From Synechococcus sp. HK05 (GTDB taxonomy: Bacteria > Cyanobacteriota > Cyanobacteriia > PCC-6307 > Cyanobiaceae): a stretch of DNA of 64,000 bases. The notes under the pieces were generated by a model. The model was not told the DNA's origin. It did not search any database and worked only from the letters and a program-made list of their open reading frames with translations. The position numbers were made by a program, and so were the translations under genes. The stretch's first letter is position 1. Every line of letters starts with the position of its first letter. Positions 1-9,006 of this stretch are shown in pieces. The stretch spans positions 310,001-374,000 of the forward strand of contig NZ_JAHRXJ010000011.1 of assembly GCF_019104765.1 (NCBI RefSeq), given 5' to 3'.

Positions 1-336
1 CGAGAGCCCGGCCCGGGCTGCCCGGCGCGCCAGGCTGGGGATCGGCTCGCCAGCCTGGGCTTCGATCAGGCCTGTGCTGGCTTCGATCACGGCTCCCTGC
101 AGGTGCCGGTTGCAGAGGGTGAGGCCCTCGAGGCCGGCATCGCTCACCAGCAGGTTGGAGCCGGCGCCGATCACACGCGCCTCAAGCCCTTCGGCCTGGG
201 CCCAGGCGAGCAACGCCTGGAGCTGGGCGCTGTTGTCGGGTTCGGCGAACCACTGGGCGGACCCTCCAACACGCCAGGTGGTGTAATCCGCCAGCCCCAC
301 AGAGCGGCGCAGGCCGAGTGGGGTCGGGGCCGTCAT
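1..336 (-). CDS. murB: UDP-N-acetylenolpyruvoylglucosamine reductase, 3' end missing (window edge)
   Basis: Flavoprotein that reduces UDP-GlcNAc-enolpyruvate to UDP-MurNAc in cytoplasmic peptidoglycan precursor synthesis. The visible 112 residues begin [12 protein letters not shown] and contain the family signatures YTTWRVGG (about residues 18-25) and [10 protein letters not shown] (about 62-71), which form the FAD-binding N-terminal domain. The C-terminal substrate-binding domain lies outside the window. The ATG overlaps the murC stop as ATGA, so murC and murB are probably translationally coupled in a murC-murB operon. Identity is firm from the motifs and the neighbour. The gene is cut by the window edge and is not shown to be broken. 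Confidence 0.95.
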   Translation of the reverse strand, partial: MTAPTPLGLRRSVGLADYTTWRVGGSAQWFAEPDNSAQLQALLAWAQAEGLEARVIGAGSNLLVSDAGLEGLTLCNRHLQGAVIEASTGLIEAQAGEPIPSLARRAARAGLS

Positions 337-1787
337 GCCGCTAGGGGAAACATGGCGAGGGGGTCTTCGCGATTCTGCAGGCGCCCCCAGAGCCCGTTCA
401 CATCGCCGGCGCCCATGGCCAGCACCAGATCGCCCGGCAAGCTGCGCTGGGCCACGGCATCAGCGAGCTCCTCAAGGCTGTCGGCCACCGTCACGGTTAG
501 CTCCGGCCGCAGCCGCTGAATGGCGGCAGCGAGGGCATGGCTCGAGATGCCGGCGATCGGAGCTTCGCCCGCCGCATAGAGGGGAGCGAGCAGCACCTCA
601 TCGGCCTGGCCGAGGGCGTCGGCGAAGGGCTCGAGGAATTCGGCGGTGCGGCTGTAGCGATGGGGTTGGAACACGGCCAGCACCCGTTGGGGCACCTCCG
701 GCAGGGGGCTGCGTCCGCTGCTCACCATCAACTGGGCCGTGGCGAGGGTGGCGCCCACCTCGCTGGGGTGATGGGCGTAGTCGTCGACCACTTGCCGCTC
801 GGCCCAGGTGCCGCGGTAGTCGAAGCGGCGGCCGGGGGCTTGCAGGCTCTCCACGGCCTGGCGCAGTTCCGCAAACGACACGCCGTGCATCCGGCAGGCC
901 GCCATGGCCGCTGTGGCATTGCTGAGGTTGTGCAGCCCAGGCAGCGGCAGGGTGAAGCGACCCACGCAGTGCCCCTGTTCGTAGAACTCGGCCAGGGTGC
1001 TGTCGCCGCTGAGCTCCACGGGGATGGCGGCGTAATCCACGCCCTCCGCATTGGTGGTGGACCACCAATGGCTGGCGTTGAACTGCTGGCTGAGGATCGG
1101 GCAGTCGCGATTGGCCAGCAGCTGCTCGCAGCCGCGGCCGAAGCGCTGCAGCGTGGCGATCAGGGCCCCCAGATCGGCGTAGTGATCGGTGTGATCCAGC
1201 TCGAGGTTGGTGATCACCCCCAGCCAGGCCTGGAATTTCACCAGGGTGCCGTCGGATTCATCGGCTTCGGCCACCAGCAGCGCGCCCTTGCCGTTGCGGC
1301 CGTTGCTGCCAAAGGCGGGCACCACACCGCCAATCACCGCGGTGGGGTCGTGGTCGGTGGCGTGCAGCAGGCTGGCGATCAGCGTGCTGGTGGTGGTTTT
1401 GCCGTGGCTGCCGGCCACAGCCACGGAGCTCTGGGCCGCGATCATGGCCGCGAGCACATCAGACCTGTGCGCGATCTCGAGCCCGGCCCGCCGCGCTTCC
1501 TGCAGTTCGGGATTGGTGGCGGGGACCGCCGAGCTCACTACCACCAGCGGTTGGGTGGAGGTGCCGCTGCGGATGGCGGCGATGGTGGTGGCGCTCTGTT
1601 CGCGGAACACGCGCACGCCGCGGCTGCGTAGGTCCTGCAGCACGGCGTTGTCGCGGGGGTCGGAGCCGCTCACCGCATAGCCCCGATCCGCCAGGATTCC
1701 TGCAATGGCCGACATGCCGATGCCGCCCACTCCAATGAAATGGAGGGGTTGACGGCGATCGAGCTGTTGGGCCAAGGGCGTCTCCAA
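333..1787 (-). CDS. murC: UDP-N-acetylmuramate--L-alanine ligase
   Basis: Cytoplasmic ATP-dependent ligase that adds L-alanine to UDP-MurNAc, the first amino acid step of peptidoglycan precursor synthesis. At 484 residues it has normal family length. The N-terminal UDP-binding Rossmann motif [13 protein letters not shown] lies at about 17-29, the Mur ligase ATP loop GSHGKTT at about 126-132, and a C-terminal ligase domain includes the DDYAHHPSE signature. The first codon used here is TTG and there is no clear ATG, so the exact N-terminus is uncertain by a few residues. It reads away from gap2 and its stop overlaps the murB start. Confidence 0.97.
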   Translation of the reverse strand: METPLAQQLDRRQPLHFIGVGGIGMSAIAGILADRGYAVSGSDPRDNAVLQDLRSRGVRVFREQSATTIAAIRSGTSTQPLVVVSSAVPATNPELQEARRAGLEIAHRSDVLAAMIAAQSSVAVAGSHGKTTTSTLIASLLHATDHDPTAVIGGVVPAFGSNGRNGKGALLVAEADESDGTLVKFQAWLGVITNLELDHTDHYADLGALIATLQRFGRGCEQLLANRDCPILSQQFNASHWWSTTNAEGVDYAAIPVELSGDSTLAEFYEQGHCVGRFTLPLPGLHNLSNATAAMAACRMHGVSFAELRQAVESLQAPGRRFDYRGTWAERQVVDDYAHHPSEVGATLATAQLMVSSGRSPLPEVPQRVLAVFQPHRYSRTAEFLEPFADALGQADEVLLAPLYAAGEAPIAGISSHALAAAIQRLRPELTVTVADSLEELADAVAQRSLPGDLVLAMGAGDVNGLWGRLQNREDPLAMFPLAA

Positions 1788-1885
1788 GCCTGGGGTGACG
1801 GTAAGCCGGGAGGAAGTTCCCCTTGTCTGCCCGGATCGGTGTGTTTGAGAGGGATTTGAGAGGTTGGATCGCGGCGCTGAGAGCC

Positions 1886-1924
1886 ATGTCCCCAGATGGG
1901 GACATCAATAGATCTCTGTATGAT
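1886..1924 (+). promoter_or_regulatory. gap2 promoter region with a perfect inverted repeat
   Basis: Positions 1886-1905 read ATGTCCCC-AGAT-GGGGACAT, two perfect 8-base arms around a 4-base centre. Fourteen bases further on, TATGAT at 1919-1924 matches the bacterial -10 consensus at five of six positions, and gap2 starts 45 bases after that. The palindrome therefore sits where a -35 element or an operator would be. Seen: the repeat and the hexamer. Inferred: that it is a regulator-binding site rather than an RNA hairpin. The bound protein is unknown. Confidence 0.45.
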
Positions 1925-1969
1925 CGGCGGCCAAATCCCCCTTGCTAGCGGGCTTCCCCGCTCGATGCC

Positions 1970-2992
1970 ATGACCATCAAGGTTGCGATCAATGGATTCG
2001 GCCGTATCGGTCGCAACTTCATGCGTTGCTGGCTCAGCCGTGGTGAGAACACCGGCATCGAGCTGGTGGGCATCAATGGTTCCGGTGACACCAACACCAA
2101 CGCCCACCTGCTGAAGTACGACTCGATGCTGGGCCCTCTGCGCAACGCAGAGGTGACCACCACCGAAGACACGATCGTCGTGAACGGCAAGACGATCAAA
2201 ACCTTCTACGACCGCAACCCCGCCAACCTCCCCTGGAAGGAGTGGGGCGTGGATCTGGTGATCGAGTCCACCGGCGTGTTCAACGATGACGTGGGCGCCA
2301 GCAAGCACTTCGAGGCCGGTGCCAAGAAAGTGATCCTCACCGCTCCTGGCAAGGGCGCCAAGGTGGGCACCTTCGTGGTGGGCGTGAACGCCGACCAATA
2401 CCGCCACGAGGATTGGGACATCCTCTCCAACGCCAGCTGCACCACCAACTGCATGGCGCCGATCGTGAAAACGATCGACCAGGCCTTCGGCATCGTGAAA
2501 GGCACGATGACCACTACCCACAGCTACACGGGTGACCAGCGCATCCTCGATGCCGCTCACCGCGACCTGCGCCGCGCCCGCGCCGCCGCAGTGAACATCG
2601 TGCCCACCAGCACCGGCGCCGCCAAGGCTGTGGCTCTGGTGTACCCCGAGGTGAAGGGCAAGCTGAGCGGTATCGCTCTGCGCGTGCCCACCCCCAACGT
2701 GTCGGTGTGCGACATGGTGTTCGAGACCGGCCGCGACACCACCGCTGAGGAAGTGAATGCCGTGCTCAAGGCCGCGTCCGAGAACGGCATGAAGGGGATC
2801 ATCAAGTACTGCGATCTGCCCCTGGTGTCGAGCGATCACGCCGGTACCGATGAGAGCACCATCGTTGACGCCGATCTCACCCTGGTGATGGGCGGCAACA
2901 TGGTGAAGATCGTTTGCTGGTACGACAACGAGTGGGGCTACAGCCAGCGCGTGGTCGACCTCGCCGAGATCGTGGCCAAGAACTGGAAGTGA
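1970..2992 (+). CDS. gap2: Glyceraldehyde-3-phosphate dehydrogenase, Gap2 (Calvin cycle) type
   Basis: Interconverts 1,3-bisphosphoglycerate and glyceraldehyde-3-phosphate. The cyanobacterial Gap2 class works in the Calvin cycle and gluconeogenesis with NADPH or NADH. The 340-residue protein has the Rossmann start [10 protein letters not shown] (about 8-17), the active-site segment SNASCTTNC with catalytic Cys157, and the C-terminal WYDNEWGYS signature. Assignment to Gap2 rather than catabolic Gap1 rests on the overall sequence and the cyanobacterial setting. It is divergent from murC, has its own promoter-like region with a palindrome upstream, and is followed by a strong terminator, so it looks monocistronic. 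Confidence 0.93.
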   Translation: MTIKVAINGFGRIGRNFMRCWLSRGENTGIELVGINGSGDTNTNAHLLKYDSMLGPLRNAEVTTTEDTIVVNGKTIKTFYDRNPANLPWKEWGVDLVIESTGVFNDDVGASKHFEAGAKKVILTAPGKGAKVGTFVVGVNADQYRHEDWDILSNASCTTNCMAPIVKTIDQAFGIVKGTMTTTHSYTGDQRILDAAHRDLRRARAAAVNIVPTSTGAAKAVALVYPEVKGKLSGIALRVPTPNVSVCDMVFETGRDTTAEEVNAVLKAASENGMKGIIKYCDLPLVSSDHAGTDESTIVDADLTLVMGGNMVKIVCWYDNEWGYSQRVVDLAEIVAKNWK

Positions 2993-3037
2993 GTTCGGTT
3001 GCAGCCCCGGGCTAATCGGCCTGGGCTCATCCGCTTC

Positions 3038-3063
3038 AGCCGCCCCTTCAAGGGCGGCTTTTT
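3038..3063 (+). terminator. Rho-independent terminator of gap2
   Basis: Stem AGCCGCCC pairs perfectly with GGGCGGCT across a 6-base loop and runs directly into a T tract. It lies 46 bases after the gap2 stop and before the 3' end of the convergent thiL gene. Confidence 0.85.
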
Positions 3064-3108
3064 CGTGCTTGGCTTGGGTGTGGGTTGGTAGCCACCCTGG
3101 TTGGCAAC

Positions 3109-4092
3109 TCAGCGGAAATGCGTAAACCCTTGTTCCGCTGCCGCAAGCGCTTCGCCGCTCTCTTGCCAGCGCACCAGGCCGGGCTCTGCCTCTACAAGGC
3201 TGCCGATGCGGCTGGTGCCAGGTAAGGCCGCCAGCAGCGCCTCGGCCCAGCTGGGCGGCAGCGCCAGCACCAGCTCGAAATCTTCACCGCCCCCCAGGCA
3301 CCAGTGCTCGCCGGCCGTGAGCTGAGCCAGTTCGGGCTCGATCGGCAGCTGGCTGCGCCCCAGCACAGCCCCGCAGCCACTGGTAGCGGCAATCGCCTTC
3401 ACGGCGGCCGCCAGGCCATCGCTGCTGTCGGTGCCGCCCACGCGCCAGGGCCGGCCCGTTGGGCGGCTGCGGTGCAGGGCCTGCACCACATCCAGGCGCG
3501 GTTGGGGGCGGCGGTGGGCCTGGATCGCCCGTTGCTGCAGCTCTGGGCTCACCTGGGCGGCCTCCGGCTCATCCAGCAGCAGGGCCAGCCCCAGGCGGCT
3601 GAGGCCATGGGGGCCGCTGCTGATCAGCCAGTCGCCCGGGCGCCCGTCGCCCCGGCGGATCGCTGTGCCGTTGGCCACACGCCCCAGGGCTGTGATCGAG
3701 AGCAGCCGCTGGCTGCCGCTGCTGCAATCGCCGCCGAGCAGCTGGCCGCCGTAGCGCGTGAGCGCTGCCCTGAAGCCGTCGTAGACGCCCTCCACCCAGC
3801 TCCAGGGGGTCTCTCCTGGAGCCACCAGGGCCACCGTGATCCCCGCCACGCTGGTGCAGCCCATGGCGGCGAGATCGGAGAGGTTGGCGGCGGCAGCTCG
3901 CCAGCCCAGGTCTTGGGGTCCGATGGTGGCGTCGCTGAAGTGCACGCCCTCCACGAGCACATCGGTGTTCACCACCAGCTGGCGGCCGTCCTGCTCGTTC
4001 AGCAGGGCGGCGTCGTCATCAAATTGACCGGGCGGCGCATAGGCGGAGAGGCGCCGCAGCAGCTCCCACTCGCCCAGGTCGCGCAGGTGCAC
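3109..4092 (-). CDS. thiL: Thiamine-monophosphate kinase
   Basis: ATP-dependent kinase that converts thiamine monophosphate to thiamine diphosphate, the last step of cofactor synthesis. The protein shows the ThiL pattern: DLGEWELLRRL near the start, then DDDAALL, the metal-binding segment VNTDVLVEGVHF, NLSDLAAMG, and GGEDFELVLALP toward the C-terminus. I chose the GTG that gives MHLRDLGEWELL because it lies 5 bases after the upstream stop. A TTG 39 bases further upstream would overlap the cyclophilin gene. It follows the cyclophilin gene closely and is probably co-transcribed with it. Confidence 0.92.
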   Translation of the reverse strand: MHLRDLGEWELLRRLSAYAPPGQFDDDAALLNEQDGRQLVVNTDVLVEGVHFSDATIGPQDLGWRAAAANLSDLAAMGCTSVAGITVALVAPGETPWSWVEGVYDGFRAALTRYGGQLLGGDCSSGSQRLLSITALGRVANGTAIRRGDGRPGDWLISSGPHGLSRLGLALLLDEPEAAQVSPELQQRAIQAHRRPQPRLDVVQALHRSRPTGRPWRVGGTDSSDGLAAAVKAIAATSGCGAVLGRSQLPIEPELAQLTAGEHWCLGGGEDFELVLALPPSWAEALLAALPGTSRIGSLVEAEPGLVRWQESGEALAAAEQGFTHFR

Positions 4093-4096
4093 GGGA

Positions 4097-5170
4097 TCAG
4101 GCGTGGGGCTTGAGATTGGCGGCCCCTTCAATCACCTTGGCGTTCACGATGCCGTCGTCGATGCCGAGCTCTTCAAGCACCTCGAAGCCATCCACCACGT
4201 AGCCAAAGGCGCTGTAGCGCCCATCCACCAGGTTGAGGCCGGCGGGGGTGAGCTCCGCTTCGTAGAGGAAGAAGAAGAACTGCGACGATCCGTCGTCGAG
4301 GGCGTGGTCGGAATGGGCCCAGCCCAGGGTGCCGAGGGTGGCGAAGGGCAGCACCGGTTGGGCGGTGAATTGGCCCAGATCCTCAAAGGTGGCGTTGTAG
4401 AAGGGCTCGGCTTCGCCAGGCACTTTGATCTCCAGCGGCACCGTGCGCTCGGCTTTGGTCTTCGGGTCGATGTAGCCGGTTTCCGGGCCCTTGGGATCGC
4501 CGGTTTGCAGCACGTAGAAGTCTTCGGCGCGGGTGAAAGGCAGGCCGTCATAGAAGCCCTTCTGCACCAGGTCCACGAAGGCGCCGGCGGTGAGCGGCGC
4601 GTTGTACCCGTCCACGATGGCCGTAAGGGTGCCCTGGGTGGTTTCGATCTCCACGGTGGCGCGGCCCAGGAGGCGGGGCAGGTCGGCGAACTCAGCGGGA
4701 ATCTCGAAGGGGAAGTCGCCGACCAGCAGCGCTTCGAGCTGGCCGATCGTGCTCAGGGCCGAACGGCGAGCAGCCAGGAAGCTGTCGCGGTCGGTGGCCT
4801 CGGCGGCCGTGGCCACGGCCTGCAGCTGGGTATCGAGCTGATCAAGCAGGGCCGTGCCCTGGGCCTGATCGCTGCCGTTGAGGCTGTTGAGGATGGCCTG
4901 GCGGTTGCTGCTGAGCTGGGTCTGGCTGCGGCGCACGTTGCTGGTGAGCGCGCTCCAGCGTTTGGCCCGCAGGTCGTCGCTGGTGCTCTCCAGGCGGTGT
5001 TGCAGCTCCTGCAGATCCGGGGCATCGATCGGCAGGGCGTTGCGCAGGATCGCGGTGGGGTCCTTCACGGCATTGCCGGGGGGCAAAGCGGCGTTGGCCG
5101 GGGCGGCGCCGATGGGGCCCCACAGGCCCAGCAGCACCACCAAGGCCAGGAGCCAGCGCTTGAGATCCAT
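4097..5170 (-). CDS. Lumenal cyclophilin-type peptidyl-prolyl isomerase (TLP38-like)
   Basis: A 357-residue protein with an N-terminal signal peptide ([15 protein letters not shown]..., Ala-rich cleavage region near residue 28), a helical region at about 35-160, and a C-terminal cyclophilin domain from about 170. That order matches thylakoid-lumen cyclophilins of the TLP38/CYP38 kind, which in plants assist photosystem II assembly. The segments [18 protein letters not shown] and SQFFFFL are cyclophilin-like but diverged, so isomerase activity is uncertain. The ATG is placed just before the signal peptide. Divergent efp starts 67 bases away. Confidence 0.85.
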   Translation of the reverse strand: MDLKRWLLALVVLLGLWGPIGAAPANAALPPGNAVKDPTAILRNALPIDAPDLQELQHRLESTSDDLRAKRWSALTSNVRRSQTQLSSNRQAILNSLNGSDQAQGTALLDQLDTQLQAVATAAEATDRDSFLAARRSALSTIGQLEALLVGDFPFEIPAEFADLPRLLGRATVEIETTQGTLTAIVDGYNAPLTAGAFVDLVQKGFYDGLPFTRAEDFYVLQTGDPKGPETGYIDPKTKAERTVPLEIKVPGEAEPFYNATFEDLGQFTAQPVLPFATLGTLGWAHSDHALDDGSSQFFFFLYEAELTPAGLNLVDGRYSAFGYVVDGFEVLEELGIDDGIVNAKVIEGAANLKPHA

Positions 5171-5237
5171 GCTGCAGCCTCGTTTCTGCCCGGACTCTGG
5201 CACAGCCGTACAATCCGGCCTGACCCGTTCTGCCGGA

Positions 5238-5798
5238 ATGATCTCAAGCAACGACTTTCGTACCGGCACAACGATTGAGCTCGATGGCCAGGTCTGGCGC
5301 GTTGTTGAATTCCTGCACGTGAAGCCTGGCAAGGGCTCTGCGTTCGTGCGCACCAAGCTCAAGGCGGTGCAGAGCGGCAACGTGGTGGAGAAAACCTTCC
5401 GCGCCGGCGAAACCGTGCCCCAGGCGCAGCTGGAGAAGGCTGTGCTCCAGCACACCTACATGGAAGGCGAGGACTACGTCTTCATGGATATGGCCACCTA
5501 CGAGGAAACTCGCCTGACCGCCAAGCAGATCGGCGATCAGCGCAAGTACCTCAAGGAAGGCATGGAGGTGAACGTTGTGTATTGGAATGGCAAGCCGCTT
5601 GAGGTGGAGCTGCCCAACTCCGTGGTGCTCGAAATTACCGAAACCGACCCCGGCGTGAAGGGCGACACCGCCACCGGCGGCACCAAGCCCGCGATTGTGG
5701 AGACCGGCGCTCAGGTGATGGTGCCGCTGTTCCTGTCGATCGGCGAAAAGATCAAGATCGATACCCGCACCGATAGCTACCTCGGCCGCGAGAACTGA
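5238..5798 (+). CDS. efp: Elongation factor P
   Basis: Binds ribosomes stalled at proline stretches and stimulates peptide bond formation. At 186 residues it has standard length with three beta-barrel domains. The domain I tip loop KPGKGSAF holds Lys32 at the position modified in many bacteria, and the C-terminal signature [14 protein letters not shown] is present. The ATG precedes ISSNDFRTG, the usual EF-P start. It is followed after 5 bases by accB, an efp-accB arrangement common in bacteria and consistent with one operon. Confidence 0.97.
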   Translation: MISSNDFRTGTTIELDGQVWRVVEFLHVKPGKGSAFVRTKLKAVQSGNVVEKTFRAGETVPQAQLEKAVLQHTYMEGEDYVFMDMATYEETRLTAKQIGDQRKYLKEGMEVNVVYWNGKPLEVELPNSVVLEITETDPGVKGDTATGGTKPAIVETGAQVMVPLFLSIGEKIKIDTRTDSYLGREN

Positions 5799-5803
5799 TC
5801 GCC

Positions 5804-6277
5804 ATGCAACTCGATCACAACCAACTGCGGGATCTGATCGCTCTGCTGGGCGAGAGCGACATCCAGGAGCTCAAGCTCGAAGGCGACGACTTCCGCCTGG
5901 AGCTGCGCCGCAACCTGCCCACGAGCCAGCCCCAAGTGATGATGCAGGCAGCACCGGCTTCCCTGCCGGCTCCGGTGGCAGCTGCCCCTGCCACGCCGTC
6001 GGCTGCACCGCCGGCTGCTCCTGCGGTCCGCGGCGACCTGGTGGAGATCACTGCTCCGATGGTGGCCACCTTCTACCGCGCACCTTCCCCTGGCGATCCG
6101 GCCTTCGTCGAGCTGGGTGCGCGCATCAACGTCGGTCAGACCGTCTGCATCCTCGAGGCGATGAAGCTCATGAACGAGCTGGAGTCGGAGGTGAGCGGCG
6201 AGGTGGTGGAAATCCTCGTGGAAAACGGCACACCTGTGGAGTTTGGGCAGGTGCTGATGCGCGTGAAGCCGGGCTAA
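5804..6277 (+). CDS. accB: Biotin carboxyl carrier protein of acetyl-CoA carboxylase
   Basis: Carries biotin between the carboxylase and transcarboxylase parts of acetyl-CoA carboxylase, the first step of fatty acid synthesis. The 157 residues comprise a short N-terminal region, a flexible Ala/Pro-rich linker (about 48-76), and the biotinyl domain, with the modified lysine in EAMKLM at Lys121. Length and layout are normal. It lies 5 bases after efp. Its stop overlaps the stop of convergent pdxA by 4 bases. Confidence 0.97.
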   Translation: MQLDHNQLRDLIALLGESDIQELKLEGDDFRLELRRNLPTSQPQVMMQAAPASLPAPVAAAPATPSAAPPAAPAVRGDLVEITAPMVATFYRAPSPGDPAFVELGARINVGQTVCILEAMKLMNELESEVSGEVVEILVENGTPVEFGQVLMRVKPG

Positions 6278-7293
6278 CCGAGCTCGAGCGCTGTCTCCAG
6301 GGCCGCCCGCATGCTGGCGGCCCTGGCAACCCCTTGGCCGGCGATGTCGAATCCTGTGCCGTGATCGGGGGAGGTTCGCAGAAACGGAAGCCCCAGGCTG
6401 GTGTTCACCGCCTGATCGAAGGCCAGCAGCTTCACGGGGATCAAGCCTTGGTCGTGATAAAGCGCCAGGTATCCATCGGCTGCCGTTGCTGGTTCGCCGC
6501 GCCAGGCCAAGCCCGCCTCAAGCCAGCAGGTGTCGGGTGGTAGTGGGCCGATCAGCTCGGCCTGCGGGTGTTGTTGCTGCCATTGCTCGAGGGCAGGAAT
6601 CAGCCAGTCGCATTCCTCACGGCCCAGTTGGCCTGCTTCACCGGCGTGGGGATTGAGGCCAGCCACCACCAGCCGGGGTTGCGGCGCAAAGCGTTGGCAG
6701 AAGGCGAGCAACACATCCAGCTTGTGGTGAATGCATGCGGCGCTGAGCTGCTGCGGCACCGTCGCCAGGGGAATGTGGGTGGTGGCCAGCAGGGTGTTCA
6801 GCCGCCAACCGCTCTGGGGTGAGCGGGCGGTGAACAGCATTGAGGCCGCTGCCCCGCCGCAGAGCTCGGCCAGCCGTTCGGTCTGGCCTGGATACGTGTG
6901 GCCAGCGGCGTGCCAGGCGTGTTTGGCGATCGGTGCTGTCACCAAGGTGGTGCAGCGGCCGCTGTGCACCTGCTCCACCGCTGCGGTGAGCCATTGAAAG
7001 CTCGCGGCGCCGCTGGCCGCACCGGCTTGGCCCGGGGCCAGCGGGTGCTCCAGGGGCCGATCGAGCACCTCAAACGCAGCCGGATCGGCCAGGGGTGCGG
7101 TGCTGCAGGCCTGCAGCTGCTGATAGGTGCCCTCGAGCCAGCGGCGGCAACCCACCAGCAGCGGTGTGGGCTGATCGCTGGGCCAGTGCGCCAAGGCTTT
7201 GAGCGTGACTTCCGCGCCGATCCCGGCGGGATCACCCAAGGAAACCGCCAGGCGAGCCCGCTTAGCGTGCGTGGGGCTGGCTGAGTGGAGCAT
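6274..7293 (-). CDS. pdxA: 4-hydroxythreonine-4-phosphate dehydrogenase
   Basis: NAD-dependent enzyme of the DXP-dependent pyridoxal phosphate pathway. The 339-residue protein begins with the family motif SLGDPAGIGAEV (about 18-29) and carries TAPIAKHAWHAAG, AGLNPHAGE and the C-terminal YHDQGLIPVK and TSPDHGTGFDIAG segments that hold metal and substrate ligands. The ATG lies within a CATG tetramer that also supplies the ATG of the small gene on the other strand. The 3' end overlaps accB by 4 bases. Confidence 0.96.
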   Translation of the reverse strand: MLHSASPTHAKRARLAVSLGDPAGIGAEVTLKALAHWPSDQPTPLLVGCRRWLEGTYQQLQACSTAPLADPAAFEVLDRPLEHPLAPGQAGAASGAASFQWLTAAVEQVHSGRCTTLVTAPIAKHAWHAAGHTYPGQTERLAELCGGAAASMLFTARSPQSGWRLNTLLATTHIPLATVPQQLSAACIHHKLDVLLAFCQRFAPQPRLVVAGLNPHAGEAGQLGREECDWLIPALEQWQQQHPQAELIGPLPPDTCWLEAGLAWRGEPATAADGYLALYHDQGLIPVKLLAFDQAVNTSLGLPFLRTSPDHGTGFDIAGQGVARAASMRAALETALELG

Positions 7294-7450
7294 GCTGCGC
7301 TGGTTGATGTTGCTGCTGATCGCCTTCGGCCTGGTGAAAGGGGTGGAGAGCGGCTGGGTGGAGCTGCACTGGAACCGGTTGCTGCACGATGTGGGCGTGC
7401 CGTTCGTGCCGGATCCCGATCGTCCAGTTGAAGCCAGCCCCTCAACCTGA
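7292..7450 (+). CDS. Small membrane protein of unknown function (52 residues)
   Basis: The reading frame starts MLRWLMLLLIAFG, one hydrophobic segment at about 2-16, followed by a polar tail rich in Trp, Asp and Pro. I do not recognise a domain. Its ATG and the pdxA ATG overlap in one CATG on opposite strands, so any promoter must lie within the pdxA coding region. Its 3' end overlaps the convergent epimerase-like gene by 9 bases. It fills the only gap between two conserved genes. It could still be a chance frame, and conservation in relatives would decide. Confidence 0.5.
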   Translation: MLRWLMLLLIAFGLVKGVESGWVELHWNRLLHDVGVPFVPDPDRPVEASPST

Positions 7451-8365
7451 TTCCATCACGACCGTGCTGCGTGCCTGTTCCTCCCGCAGGCTGGCGGCGA
7501 AGCCTTCTCGGTAGCTCGGGTAGCGCAGGCGATACCCAAGCTCGCTGCAGAGCAGGCGGTTGCTGACGCGCCGGTTATCGGCCCAGAAGCTCAAGGCCAT
7601 CGGGCTCATCTCTGGGGCGATCGCCTCAAAGTGCCGCAGCTCTGGCAGCTTGCAGCCCAGCAGGTGGGCGGCGTAGCCCAGGGTTTCGCTGGAGGGGCAG
7701 GGGGCGTCGTCGCTCACATTGATCACCGAAGGCCGGCGCCCCTCCGGTTGATCGGCGGCATGCAGCAGGGCGCCCACGATGTCGTCGACATGGATGCGGC
7801 AGAACACCTGGCCCGGCTTGTGCACCAGCCGCGCTTGTCCGTTGCGCAGTTGCTCGAACGGACAACGCCCGGGCCCGTAGATCGCCGGTAGGCGGAAACT
7901 CTGCACCGGCAGGCCACTGCCGAGCCAGCGCTGCTCGCATTGCAGCCTGGCTTGGCTGCGGGGCAGCGTGGGCTGGGTGGGACTGTGTTCATCCACCCAG
8001 GCGCCCTGGCTGTCGCCATACACCCCCGTGGTGGAGAGATAGCCCAGCCAGCGCAGCGGTTGATGGCGCAGGGGTGTCAGCAGGTGCTCCAGGGCGGCAT
8101 CGCTGCCGATGGCATCCGGTGGAAGGGTGATCAGCACGTGGCTGAGCTGCTCCGGTAGGGCCGGAATCGCTGCGGCGCCACTGTCGAAGTGCAGCCAGTG
8201 CAGCGTCTGTGCGGCTGGCTCCGCTTCGGCAACGGGTCGAGCTTGGCGGCGTGTGAGCCACACCTGCGCGCCGCGGGCCGCGGCGGCGCGGGCGAAGCGT
8301 TCGCCGCTGTAACCACCGCCCACCACCAGCACCCTGGCCCCCGGGTTGACAGCTCGGGGGGTCAT
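7442..8365 (-). CDS. NAD(P)-dependent epimerase/reductase-like protein (extended SDR fold)
   Basis: The 307-residue protein has an N-terminal dinucleotide motif VLVVGGGYSGERF (about 12-24), a central STTGVYGD segment resembling the Ser/Tyr active-site region of extended short-chain dehydrogenases, RLPAIYGPGR, and HVDDIVGALLHA. These features match the cyanobacterial NAD-dependent epimerase/dehydratase family. Substrate and pathway cannot be read from the sequence. The usual YxxxK motif is not obvious after GVYGD, so catalysis may be altered or the protein may act as a nucleotide-binding factor. Confidence 0.75.
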   Translation of the reverse strand: MTPRAVNPGARVLVVGGGYSGERFARAAAARGAQVWLTRRQARPVAEAEPAAQTLHWLHFDSGAAAIPALPEQLSHVLITLPPDAIGSDAALEHLLTPLRHQPLRWLGYLSTTGVYGDSQGAWVDEHSPTQPTLPRSQARLQCEQRWLGSGLPVQSFRLPAIYGPGRCPFEQLRNGQARLVHKPGQVFCRIHVDDIVGALLHAADQPEGRRPSVINVSDDAPCPSSETLGYAAHLLGCKLPELRHFEAIAPEMSPMALSFWADNRRVSNRLLCSELGYRLRYPSYREGFAASLREEQARSTVVMESG

Positions 8366-8448
8366 GAGTACACCTGTATCACTGCTTGGGTTCGGCGATG
8401 ACCGCTTCCTGTTTCTCTACTCCCCTGCCTGTGGCCCATGGCCTGCGT

Positions 8449-8601
8449 ATGCGTCGGCCCCGCGTGCGTGCCCGGGGGCTGCTGTGGCCCGCCGTGGTGG
8501 CCATGGTGCTGGGTGCAGCGCTGCTGGCGCCCGAGCAGCCCCGCGCCCAGGCCGAGATCTGCGAGCGCCATAACGGTGCCGCTGCTTGTCGGATCTGGTG
8601 A
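8449..8601 (+). CDS. Small predicted secreted protein ending ICERHNGAAACRIW
   Basis: About 50 residues: an Arg-rich start (MRRPRVRARG), a hydrophobic stretch at about 11-26, an Ala-x-Ala cleavage-like site (RAQA), and a short mature peptide with two cysteines, EICERHNGAAACRIW. The two cysteines could form a disulfide in the periplasm or lumen. I start at the Met directly before the signal-like stretch. Another ATG lies 51 bases upstream. It is divergent from the epimerase-like gene and convergent with the HNH gene. I recognise no function. Confidence 0.5.
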   Translation: MRRPRVRARGLLWPAVVAMVLGAALLAPEQPRAQAEICERHNGAAACRIW

Positions 8602-8613
8602 GGCCTGGCGGGC

Positions 8614-9006
8614 TCAGGCGGCTTGCAGTCTTAGGCCGCCTGCGGGTTGAGGGGTGCTCTGGCGTGGGCTGGCCCACTGCAGCAGCCGCATCGCCAGCCG
8701 AAGGTCGCCATCGGTCCAGGCGCGAATCGCCATGGCGCGGCGCGGGTCATAGAACCGCTGGCGGCGATACCACTCGAAGGCGTCGGCGTCGCTCTTGCGC
8801 CCATTGCAGGCGAGGCAGGCCGGCACGCAGTTTTCGGTGGTGCTCAGGCCGCCACGGCTTTGCGGAAGCACGTGGTCGATCGATTCAGATGGTTTCCCGC
8901 AGTAAATGCAGGTTTTGTGAGTAAAAGAGTGGAGGTTTTGTCTCCAGCGTCGAACGCGAAGTTTGGGGCACAGATCTTCAAGGAAAACCGCATCCCTGGC
9001 GTGCAT
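8614..9006 (-). CDS. HNH endonuclease family protein
   Basis: The 130-residue protein has a complete HNH (beta-beta-alpha-metal) motif: CIYC zinc pair at Cys33/Cys36, DHVLPQSRGG with the general-base His45, a middle Asn in the TTEN segment, CLAC at Cys64/Cys67, and NGRKSD. The CxxC pairs should bind structural zinc and the His/Asn set a catalytic metal, so it is probably an active nuclease. It is divergent from a SNF2/HARP-like helicase across 176 bases. No homing-endonuclease host gene or phage genes are nearby. The target is unknown. Confidence 0.85.
   Translation of the reverse strand: MHARDAVFLEDLCPKLRVRRWRQNLHSFTHKTCIYCGKPSESIDHVLPQSRGGLSTTENCVPACLACNGRKSDADAFEWYRRQRFYDPRRAMAIRAWTDGDLRLAMRLLQWASPRQSTPQPAGGLRLQAA

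Noticed and set aside
1670-2839. 389-codon open frame on the minus strand opposite gap2
   Set aside because: It lies across a certain gap2 gene. The GC-rich codon use of gap2 suppresses stops on the other strand, and the predicted protein has no domain.
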